Source: an uncultured Eubacteriales bacterium (GTDB taxonomy: Bacteria; Bacillota_A; Clostridia; Peptostreptococcales; Anaerovoracaceae). From it: a DNA stretch of 5,495 nucleotides. Positions 1 through 5,495 of this stretch are shown here, one piece after another. The DNA is taken from NCBI GenBank assembly GCA_902774195.1, contig CACYHM010000159.1, forward strand, positions 1 through 5,495, given 5' to 3'. The notes under the pieces were generated by a model. The model was given only the letters and a program-made list of their open reading frames with translations, searched no databases and was not told the origin of the DNA. The position numbers were made by a program, and so were the translations under genes. Position 1 is the first letter of the stretch; each line of letters starts with the position of its first letter.

Positions 1-194
1 ATAACATCCTTGTCAGGCTCCTGTCCGGCAAGCTGGGCAGCCTGGAGCTGCATCTGGAGCTCCTGCATCTCTTTGAGCATGTCGGCAGACTCCTTGTCGG
101 CGTCTATCGCCTGTCTCATCCTGTCGAATTCCTTGAATTCATTGGACTCCTTGATAGCCTTTGCCAGACTGTGAGCCTCATCATATACATTCAT
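1..194 (-). CDS. YlbF-family regulator, 5' part (runs off the left edge)
   Basis: This partial gene encodes the first 64 residues, starting MNVYDEAHSLAKAIKES, and its 3' end lies outside the window. The opening pattern (MNVYDxAHxLAxAxKES, then a helix of the KEFDRMRQAID type and a long charged and glutamine-rich helix with MLKEMQELQMQLQ) matches the YlbF/YmcA family of small all-helical proteins. In Bacillus subtilis, YlbF and YmcA form a complex with YaaT that affects RNase Y-dependent mRNA processing, competence and sporulation. Clostridial members are often of unknown specific role. The start is well supported: a strong AGGAGG lies 8 nt upstream of the ATG and overlaps the stop codon of the ribonuclease J gene, so the two are probably translationally linked. 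Its position after an RNase gene fits a role in RNA turnover, which is inference. I cannot tell YlbF from YmcA orthology from this fragment. Confidence 0.85.
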   Translation of the reverse strand, partial: MNVYDEAHSLAKAIKESNEFKEFDRMRQAIDADKESADMLKEMQELQMQLQAAQLAGQEPDKDV

Positions 195-202
195 GATCTC
201 CA

Positions 203-208
203 CCTCCT
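203..208 (-). promoter_or_regulatory. Strong Shine-Dalgarno of the YlbF-family gene
   Basis: On the minus strand this reads AGGAGG, followed by TGGAGATC and the ATG at 194-192. It shares bases with the TAG stop of the ribonuclease J gene (209-207), so a ribosome terminating on that gene sits directly on this site. This fixes the start of the downstream gene. Confidence 0.8.
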
Positions 209-1943
209 AAACGTACAGTATCACCGGAATTATGACCGGATTTCTCTTGGTCCTGTTATATATGAAAGTCTTCATGTCGGATTTGATAGCCCTTGTGAGC
301 GAAGCTTCGTCGGTCTTCCCTTTTGACGAGCTCTTTCCTATCGTATTGTAGACGATATTGAGAGCCTCCCTGAGAAGGTCCTGATGCTCATCGACATATA
401 CAAACCCCTTGGTATTCAGCTTCGGCTCCGCCATAAGGGATCCCGTTGCCGAATCCAGAGCCACGGATATGGTGATGAGACCCGACTGTGAAAGCGACTT
501 CCTGTCTTTGAGAACTACGCTTCCGACATCGCCTATGCCGTATCCGTCGACCATCACATCATCGCCCGATGTGAATTCCTTGATGACCTCGGCTTTACGG
601 CTCTCGACCTGAAAAGCGTCGCCGTTGCCGATCACAAAGATATGGTTCTTAGGCTGTCCGAGTCTGTTCGAGAGCTTGGCGTGCTCAATCAGGTGCCTGA
701 ATTCTCCGTGTGCCGGAATGAAGTACTTCGGTCTGATAAGCGTATGTATCAGCTTGAGTTCCTCCGATGAAGCGTGACCGGAAACGTGGACGTCCATCGT
801 TGACGCCAGCACCACTTCGACTTTCTTTTCGTACAGCTTGTTGATGACCTGCGATATGACCTTCTCGTTGCCCGGTATAGGCGACGAAGAGAACACTACC
901 ACATCGTTCTTCTTGAGCTTCACGGACTTATGATTGTCGTAAGCCATCCTGGTAAGAGCGCTCATAGGCTCCCCCTGGCTGCCGGTCGTTATTATCGTGA
1001 GGTTCCTGTCTGCGATATTCTTTATATCGCTTATATTGACGAACGCGGTCTCCGGTATGTCGTCGAGGTATCCGAGCTCTCTCGAGAGAGCGAGCACGTT
1101 CTCCATGGATCTTCCGGATACGGCTATCCTCCGCTGGTGTTTGATGGAGGATTCTATGAAATACTTGATCCTGTGGACGTTCGAAGCAAAAGTCGCGATA
1201 ATGATACGCCTGTCGATATTGTCGAATATCTCATCTATGGATTCCCTTACAACGGCCTCCGAAGGAGTATACCCCTTTCTCAGTACATTCGTGCTGTCAC
1301 AGAGCAGAACGTCGACGCCCTCGTCTCCGAGCTGCGAAAACCTGTTGAGGTCTATCACCTTGCCGTCGAGCGGCGAGTAGTCGATCTTGAAGTCTCCGGT
1401 ATGGACCACATGTCCTCCCGGGAACTTTATCGAGTACGCGAGAGAGTCAGCGATGCTGTGATTGGTCTGTATGGCTTCGATCCTGAATGATCCGACTTTG
1501 AACTTGCTTCCGGCCTTGATCACATGGCTCTCGCAGGAGAGATAATTCTCTTCGAGCTTGTGCTTTATCATTCCCATCGCCAGCGGAGAGGCGTATACCG
1601 GTACATTCACCTCCTGCAGCAGATAAGGGATGCCCCCGATATGGTCCTCGTGACCGTGAGTGATGATCAGCCCTTTTACCTTTTCGATGTTTTCCCTGAT
1701 GTATGTGAAATCCGGGATGACGATGTCTATGCCGAACATCTCGTATTCAGGGAATGCAAGACCGCAGTCTATGATAAGAATCTCATCGTTGCACTCTATC
1801 AGCGTGCAGTTCTTGCCTATTTCTCTCATTCCGCCCAGGGGGATTATCCTGAACGGTGCTTTTTCGGCGTTTGCCTTCTTTTTGGAAGCGCTTACCCTGT
1901 AAGGCTTCGGTTTTTTATATCTCTTATTGTTAGTATCAGCCAT
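207..1943 (-). CDS. rnj: Ribonuclease J (metallo-beta-lactamase/beta-CASP RNase)
   Basis: Ribonuclease J is a two-metal nuclease with 5'-to-3' exonuclease and endonuclease activity that matures and degrades mRNA and rRNA in the cytoplasm of Gram-positive bacteria. The 578-residue protein is full length (Bacillus RNase J1 is about 555). Visible motifs are the metal-binding HGHEDH at residues 96-101, HTGDFK at 181-186 with its His and Asp ligands, a beta-CASP region containing TFASNVHR (251-258) and TTGSQGEP (319-326), GHASSEE (389-395) and PAHGEFRH (410-417). The C-terminal domain ends with the family-like TKRNPVIIPVILYV. About 28 residues rich in Lys and Arg precede the catalytic domain, an extension absent from Bacillus RNase J1. 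The ATG is the first possible start, because an in-frame stop lies at 1967-1965. No Shine-Dalgarno precedes it, so expression may depend on coupling to leuS, which ends 16 bp upstream. J1 and J2 paralogues cannot be separated here. Confidence 0.96.
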   Translation of the reverse strand: MADTNNKRYKKPKPYRVSASKKKANAEKAPFRIIPLGGMREIGKNCTLIECNDEILIIDCGLAFPEYEMFGIDIVIPDFTYIRENIEKVKGLIITHGHEDHIGGIPYLLQEVNVPVYASPLAMGMIKHKLEENYLSCESHVIKAGSKFKVGSFRIEAIQTNHSIADSLAYSIKFPGGHVVHTGDFKIDYSPLDGKVIDLNRFSQLGDEGVDVLLCDSTNVLRKGYTPSEAVVRESIDEIFDNIDRRIIIATFASNVHRIKYFIESSIKHQRRIAVSGRSMENVLALSRELGYLDDIPETAFVNISDIKNIADRNLTIITTGSQGEPMSALTRMAYDNHKSVKLKKNDVVVFSSSPIPGNEKVISQVINKLYEKKVEVVLASTMDVHVSGHASSEELKLIHTLIRPKYFIPAHGEFRHLIEHAKLSNRLGQPKNHIFVIGNGDAFQVESRKAEVIKEFTSGDDVMVDGYGIGDVGSVVLKDRKSLSQSGLITISVALDSATGSLMAEPKLNTKGFVYVDEHQDLLREALNIVYNTIGKSSSKGKTDEASLTRAIKSDMKTFIYNRTKRNPVIIPVILYV

Positions 1944-1951
1944 AATATCGA

Positions 1952-1961
1952 AGCCGCGGCT
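1952..1961. repeat. 10-bp perfect palindrome at the leuS/rnj junction
   Basis: The sequence AGCCGCGGCT is identical to its reverse complement. It overlaps the leuS stop codon (1962-1960) and occupies most of the 16-bp spacer where the ribosome binding site of rnj would be expected. It has no loop, so it would make at best a very short hairpin. Its meaning is unknown and chance is possible. Confidence 0.4.
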
Positions 1962-4359
1962 ATTTTACAACGAAGTTGATTATCTTGTTAGGTACGAATA
2001 TGACCTTGACCACTTCGCGTCCTTCGGTCGCCTCAGCGAACCTTTCGGAAGCCCTTGCAGCTTCTTCAACTACCTCCTTCTGTGAATCGTTCGGCAGCCT
2101 CAGTCTGTCTTTCAGCTTGCCGTTTATCTGTAATATGAATTCTATTTCGTCTTTTACGAGAGCCGACTCGTCGTACGAAGGCCACTCCTTATTATAGAGC
2201 CTGTCCTCGTGTCCGAGAAGGTTCCAGAGTTCTTCCGTGACGTGCGGGCAGAACGGGTTAAGCAGCACGAGAAGAGTCTCGACCGCATCGTTGAAGAGCG
2301 GAAGGTTGATCTCCCCGTTCTTGTACTTGTACATCTCGTTCACGAGCTCCATTATCGATGCTATCGCGGTATTGAAATTGAATCTGCCGCCTGCATCTTC
2401 AGTAACTTTCTTTATTGCCGAATTCAGCATGAAGCTGAGCGATTTGTCGGCATCGTTCTTCGCCTCGTAAGCGCCGGATACATCAGCGTCTTTCCTGATC
2501 TCTTCGATGTATTCGATCACGAGCCTGTATACCCTGTTCAGGAACCTGTAGCTGCCCTCGACGCCTTCGTCGCTCCAGTCGAGTTCTTTTTCAGGCGGAG
2601 CAGCAAAGAGTATGAAGAGCCTTGCTGTATCCGAACCGTATTTTGCCTGTATCTCTGCCGGGCTCACTACATTGCCGAGCGATTTGCTCATCTTGGCTCC
2701 GTCTTTTATGACCATGCCCTGTGTCAGCAGATTTCTGAACGGCTCCTCTTCGCTTGTCATTCCAAGGTCATAAAGGAACATCTGGAAGAATCTGGCATAC
2801 ATGAGATGCAGTATGGCATGCTCGACTCCGCCGATATATTGATCTACGTTCATCCAGTGATCAGACTTCTCTTTTGCGAACGGAAGCTTTTCGTTGTGTG
2901 CATCGCAGTATCTGAGGAAGTACCAGGATGAATCGAGGAAGGTATCCATCGTATCGACTTCCCTCTTCGCAGGCCTGCCGCAGCACGGGCAGACAGTGTC
3001 GATGAATGATTTGCTCGTGGTGATAGGAGACTCTCCCTTGCCGGTGAACTCGACATCGGTCGGCAGCAGCACAGGCAGGTTCTCTTCCTTTTCAGGAACC
3101 CATCCGCATTCATCGCACCAGATCATAGGTATAGGAGTGCCCCAGTATCTCTGCCTCGAGATGAGCCAGTCCCTGAGTCTGAAGTTGACAGTCTTGTCAC
3201 CTATCCCCTTTTCGTTGAGCCATTCGATCATCTTAGGGATGGCTTCCCTGTTGTTCAGGCCGTCGAACTGGCCCGAATTGATCATCTTTCCTTCAGCCAC
3301 GAAGGCTTCTTTGAGATCATAAAGATCAACAGACGGATCCTCCGGATCGACTACAGGGATGATCTCAAGACCGAAGGCCTTAGCGAAATCAAAGTCCCTC
3401 TGGTCGTGAGCCGGAACGGCCATGATCGCGCCCGTACCGTATCCCATGAGTACGTAATCCGAGATCCATACAGGTATCTCTTTGCCATTTACCGGATTTA
3501 TAGCATATCTGCCTGTGAAAACACCCGTCTTTTCGTTTGTCGTCGAAGTCCTTTCGATATCCGTCATGCGGCGGGCCTTCTCCTGATACGCTTTTACAGC
3601 AGCTTCTTCAGGTCTGCCGGCAACGAGCTCGTCAACGAAAGGATGCTCAGGCGACATTACCATGTAGGTCGCACCGAAGAGAGTGTCGGCTCTTGTCGTG
3701 AAGACCTCGAGCTTTTTACCGGAATCCTTTATCTCAAAGTCGATGTTGGCGCCGTAGCTCTTGCCGATCCAGTTGCGCTGCATGGTCTTTACCTTGTCAG
3801 GCCAGCCCTCGAGCTTGTGGCATCTCTCGCATTTCCCGTCGACTACCTGCTCGTTCGCCAGAACCGTCTGGCAGCTCGGACACCAGTTGACCGGATTGTC
3901 CTTCTTGTATGCCAGTCCTTTTTTATAGAACTGTATGAATATCCACTGAGTCCATTTGTAGTACTCAGGCGTGCATGTAGCCACCTTGCGGTCCCAGTCA
4001 TACGAAAGGCCCATGGAAGCGAGCTGTTTGTCCATCTCGTCCATATTGTCGAAGGTCCACTTCGCAGGCTCTGCATTGTGCTGTATGGCGGCGTTTTCTG
4101 CAGGAAGGCCGAAGGAATCGTATCCCATAGGATGCAGGACGTTGAATCCGGCCATCTTCTTGTATCTTGCGATAACATCGCCTATAGAATAGTTCCTGAC
4201 ATGTCCCATGTGGAGCTTGCCGCTCGGATACGGGAACATCTCGAGAACGTAGTATTTCTCTTTGTCCGGATCTTCGACAGTCCTGAAGGCCTTCTCATCA
4301 GCCCAGATCTTCTGCCACTTCGATTCAATTTCAGTAAAATCGTATTTGTCGTTACGCAT
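1960..4359 (-). CDS. leuS: Leucyl-tRNA synthetase
   Basis: This class I aminoacyl-tRNA synthetase charges tRNA-Leu with leucine using ATP in the cytoplasm. The 799-residue product has normal bacterial length. The Rossmann-fold signature HMGH is at residues 50-53 and KMSKS at 556-560. A zinc ribbon is seen as C160-x2-C163 and C177-x2-C180. The CP1 editing domain, which hydrolyses mischarged tRNA, carries the TTR threonine-rich motif (221-223) and [15 protein letters not shown] (308-322) with Asp319 and Asp322. The conserved [16 protein letters not shown] block is at 396-411. A second cysteine set is C415-x2-C418 and C457-x2-C460. The anticodon-binding helical domain follows at roughly 620-735, then a small C-terminal domain. 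AGGAG lies 6 nt before the ATG. No T-box leader is recognisable upstream. Nothing looks truncated. Confidence 0.98.
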   Translation of the reverse strand: MRNDKYDFTEIESKWQKIWADEKAFRTVEDPDKEKYYVLEMFPYPSGKLHMGHVRNYSIGDVIARYKKMAGFNVLHPMGYDSFGLPAENAAIQHNAEPAKWTFDNMDEMDKQLASMGLSYDWDRKVATCTPEYYKWTQWIFIQFYKKGLAYKKDNPVNWCPSCQTVLANEQVVDGKCERCHKLEGWPDKVKTMQRNWIGKSYGANIDFEIKDSGKKLEVFTTRADTLFGATYMVMSPEHPFVDELVAGRPEEAAVKAYQEKARRMTDIERTSTTNEKTGVFTGRYAINPVNGKEIPVWISDYVLMGYGTGAIMAVPAHDQRDFDFAKAFGLEIIPVVDPEDPSVDLYDLKEAFVAEGKMINSGQFDGLNNREAIPKMIEWLNEKGIGDKTVNFRLRDWLISRQRYWGTPIPMIWCDECGWVPEKEENLPVLLPTDVEFTGKGESPITTSKSFIDTVCPCCGRPAKREVDTMDTFLDSSWYFLRYCDAHNEKLPFAKEKSDHWMNVDQYIGGVEHAILHLMYARFFQMFLYDLGMTSEEEPFRNLLTQGMVIKDGAKMSKSLGNVVSPAEIQAKYGSDTARLFILFAAPPEKELDWSDEGVEGSYRFLNRVYRLVIEYIEEIRKDADVSGAYEAKNDADKSLSFMLNSAIKKVTEDAGGRFNFNTAIASIMELVNEMYKYKNGEINLPLFNDAVETLLVLLNPFCPHVTEELWNLLGHEDRLYNKEWPSYDESALVKDEIEFILQINGKLKDRLRLPNDSQKEVVEEAARASERFAEATEGREVVKVIFVPNKIINFVVK

Positions 4360-4365
4360 TTTTTT

Positions 4366-4370
4366 CTCCT
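4366..4370 (-). promoter_or_regulatory. Shine-Dalgarno of leuS
   Basis: AGGAG on the minus strand is followed by six A residues and the ATG at 4359-4357. It confirms the chosen start of leuS. It lies outside the structured element, about 20 nt beyond its leuS-proximal edge. Confidence 0.8.
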
Positions 4371-4389
4371 ACTTCTGTATTGTTAATGC

Positions 4390-4582
4390 GGTGCGGCCAA
4401 CTGTTGAGGACAACATGCGGAGGAGCCGCTAAGAGTGTTGCGAGAAGGCTGCAGGCGCTTGGCACGGAACAGGCCGCCGTAAGCTTGCGTCAGGCGCTGT
4501 TCCCCAAGCGGCAAAGCCGACGAGCTTACACTCTCGGCGACGCAGCCCGTTGTACGAGACAGTTGATCGCAGCGGCCGCTTT
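4390..4582 (+). ncRNA. Candidate structured non-coding RNA with a kissing-loop pseudoknot
   Basis: The whole rsfS-leuS gap folds into compatible helices, found by eye. P1 pairs GCGGCC (4393-4398) with GGCCGC (4574-4579). P2 pairs AACTGT (4399-4404) with ACAGTT (4559-4564). P3 is a hairpin, CAACA (4411-4415) with TGTTG (4436-4440), capped by GCGG/CCGC around an AGGAG loop. P4 pairs GGCTGC (4447-4452) with GCAGCC (4542-4547) and encloses two hairpins. P5 is CGCTTGG/CCAAGCG (4456-4462/4504-4510) stacked on GGAACAG/CTGTTCC (4466-4472/4497-4503) and CGCC/GGCG. P6 is GCCGA/TCGGC plus GAG/CTC (4516-4538). The P5 loop GTAAG (4479-4483) complements the P6 loop CTTAC (4525-4529). The fold could be drawn on either strand. 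Plus is preferred because unpaired segments are then purine-rich and a TTTT follows P1, while the minus strand has no T-run on the leuS side. A -10-like TATTGT (4378-4383) sits at a suitable distance for a start near 4390, but no convincing -35 is seen. The family is not identified; raiA-motif RNA is a possibility. Confidence 0.6.
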
Positions 4583-4923
4583 TAATCTACAAGTATCATC
4601 TCGCAGTCGTTCCAGATGCGCTCCAGAGTATATTTGTTTCGCGTCTCTTCAGTAAACAGATTCACGACTACATCGCCTCCGTCTACGAGGATCCATCCGG
4701 TCTCGGGTCTTCCGTCCCTGCTCTTCGGCTCAAATCCGAGTTCAGCGAATTTGTCATATACTTCCTCAGCGAGACTTCCGAGCTGTCTTTCGTTGCCCGC
4801 AGTCGCGTTGACAAAGTAGTCTGCGAAAGACGAATTCTCTGCGATGTCGATCATTACAACTTCTTTAGCCTTCTTTTCGCTGAGAAGATCAGCGATTGCC
4901 TTTGCCATTTCCTTGCTTGTCAT
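4582..4923 (-). CDS. rsfS: Ribosomal silencing factor RsfS (YbeB/Iojap family)
   Basis: RsfS binds ribosomal protein uL14 on the large subunit and blocks joining of the subunits, lowering translation when nutrients are short. The 113-residue protein has the usual family length and a single domain. Family landmarks are ADLLSEKKAKEVVMIDI (11-27), SSFADYFVNATAGNERQ (31-47), the acidic GWILVDGGDVVVNLF segment (76-90), and TRNKYTLERIW (94-104). The position normally held by His in the VVVH(I/V)F segment is Asn88 here. The ATG overlaps the yqeK stop by one base (TAATG), and AGGAG stands 5 nt before it, so translational coupling with yqeK is expected. The TAA stop abuts the T-run of the candidate RNA, so a plus-strand RNA would end against the 3' end of this gene. 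Confidence 0.95.
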   Translation of the reverse strand: MTSKEMAKAIADLLSEKKAKEVVMIDIAENSSFADYFVNATAGNERQLGSLAEEVYDKFAELGFEPKSRDGRPETGWILVDGGDVVVNLFTEETRNKYTLERIWNDCEMILVD

Positions 4924-5495
4924 TATTTCTCCTGTCCTTCTTTCTCTTTCTTTCTTATTTTTTCGATAATGAATTCTCTGGCTTCTGTAGTATCACGGTC
5001 TATCGGTTTGCCCTCTCTAACAAGTTCATCCAGGGCGAATTCCATGATAGCCAGGCAGCATTCGTCAAGGTCCTCCCTTGCGAGCTTCTGCAGGGCCTTC
5101 AGACCCGGGTATCCTCTGTTGTCTTCGATGGCGTCGGATACGTAGAGTATCTCTTCAGCTGTGCTCATGCCTGCCTTGCCAGTCGTATGACATCTGACCA
5201 TGTCGAGCAGTTCCTCGTCATCGACTCCGTATTCGTGTTCGAGTATCGCTGCACCGACCTTCGAATGTGCAAGAGACCTGTTGCCTATCAGGTTCTCATC
5301 CAGGCCGTATTTTCTTACATAGCGGTCGCTCGTCTCCTGATCGAAGCATTTTGCTATGTCGTGGTATCTGCCGGCAAACTCGGCCTTTTCGACGTCTGTC
5401 CCGTAGATTTTTGCCAGTTCAGCGGCCATCTTCTGGACGCCCAGCGAATGGACGTATCTGTATTCGTCGAGATGCTCCTTCATGAAGCGCTCGAG
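4923..5495 (-). CDS. yqeK: YqeK, HD-domain bis(5'-nucleosyl)-tetraphosphatase (symmetrical), 5' end cut by the window edge
   Basis: YqeK enzymes are HD-superfamily metalloenzymes that split Ap4A symmetrically into two ADP and so limit this stress nucleotide in Gram-positive bacteria. Counting from the ATG at 5483, metal-site and family residues are visible: His12 (YVHSLGV), His41-Asp42 (YHDIAK), His73 (LAHSKVG), His99 (RCHTTGK) and Asp117 (YVSDAIEDNRGYPG). The last stretch is usually closer to ADYIEPNRxFPG, so Ala and Asp replace Tyr and Pro. The reading frame stays open to the right edge through four more codons (L-E-R-F). The ATG at 5483 has no clear ribosome binding site, and B. subtilis YqeK has about nine more residues before the first His, so the real start is probably outside the window. 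The stop is shared with the rsfS start. The usual upstream neighbour is nadD, which is not in view. Confidence 0.92.
   Translation of the reverse strand, partial: LERFMKEHLDEYRYVHSLGVQKMAAELAKIYGTDVEKAEFAGRYHDIAKCFDQETSDRYVRKYGLDENLIGNRSLAHSKVGAAILEHEYGVDDEELLDMVRCHTTGKAGMSTAEEILYVSDAIEDNRGYPGLKALQKLAREDLDECCLAIMEFALDELVREGKPIDRDTTEAREFIIEKIRKKEKEGQEK
4929..4933 (-). promoter_or_regulatory. Shine-Dalgarno of rsfS inside the yqeK 3' end
   Basis: AGGAG on the minus strand lies within the last codons of yqeK, 5 nt before the rsfS ATG that overlaps the yqeK stop. It fixes the rsfS start and supports coupled translation of the two genes. Confidence 0.75.

Noticed and set aside
930..1490. 186-codon plus-strand open frame opposite ribonuclease J
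   Set aside because: It is antisense to conserved catalytic regions of rnj, with low-information composition and no plausible ribosome binding site noticed. It is a shadow frame.
2850..3113. 87-codon minus-strand frame overlapping leuS
   Set aside because: It is an alternative frame inside leuS, whose own frame there contains conserved synthetase sequence and cysteines.
3406..4386. 326-codon plus-strand open frame opposite leuS
   Set aside because: It is wholly antisense to a full-length, motif-complete leuS. The translation has no recognisable domain, and long open antisense frames are expected from the codon bias of the real gene.
4432..4534. Alternative helix AGAGTGT (4432-4438) with ACACTCT (4528-4534)
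   Set aside because: It is a perfect 7-bp match but crosses GGCTGC/GCAGCC and destroys the 4516-4538 hairpin and its loop-loop contact. It may be an alternative state but was left out of the main model.
4571..4580. AGCGGCCGCT palindrome as an operator
   Set aside because: Its GGCCGC half is needed for the closing stem of the structured RNA, which accounts for it without a DNA-binding protein.
4360..4581. T-box riboswitch for leuS
   Set aside because: No T-box core sequence and no terminator/antiterminator arrangement with a T-run could be found on the minus strand.
4390..4582. 6S RNA, SRP RNA, tmRNA or RNase P RNA
   Set aside because: The element is too short for tmRNA or RNase P, is multibranched rather than the single long rod of 6S, and lacks the SRP helix 8 GGAAG-type asymmetric loop and tetraloop arrangement.
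4380..4655. 91-codon plus-strand open frame across the rsfS-leuS gap
   Set aside because: The translation is Arg/Ala/Cys-rich without family resemblance, and it runs into rsfS antisense. The bases are better explained by the paired helices of the structured element.

Overview
The window comes from a Firmicutes-type bacterium, most likely a Clostridia (Eubacteriales) species of intermediate G+C. The protein families are Gram-positive in character: RNase J with a tandem YlbF-family gene, YqeK next to RsfS, and strong AGGAG-type ribosome binding sites. The adjacency yqeK-rsfS-leuS is common in that group. No mobile elements, CRISPR arrays, tRNA or rRNA genes are visible.

All five protein genes lie on the minus strand, so transcription runs from high to low coordinates. 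In that order they are: yqeK (Ap4A hydrolase of the HD superfamily, running off the right edge), rsfS (ribosomal silencing factor, 1-nt TAATG overlap with yqeK), a 222-bp gap, leuS (leucyl-tRNA synthetase), rnj (ribonuclease J, 16 bp after leuS), and the 5' part of a YlbF-family gene (12 bp after rnj, running off the left edge). Apart from the one gap, the genes are packed like an operon. The theme is translation and RNA turnover: tRNA charging, ribosome silencing, alarmone nucleotide removal, mRNA decay, and a family that includes an RNase Y accessory factor.

The unusual part is the gap between rsfS and leuS (about 4390-4582). It is G+C-rich and holds many mutually compatible inverted repeats: a closing stem at its two ends, an inner multibranch domain, and two hairpins whose loops are complementary to each other (GTAAG/CTTAC). 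This is the signature of a compact, pseudoknotted structured RNA of about 190 nt. It lacks the T-box consensus that might be expected upstream of a clostridial leuS. Purine-rich unpaired segments and a short T-run after the closing stem favour the plus strand, opposite to the operon, but the strand is not proven. I cannot assign an RNA family with confidence. The raiA-motif RNA of Bacillota and Actinomycetota is the first candidate I would test, on size, complexity and host group only.
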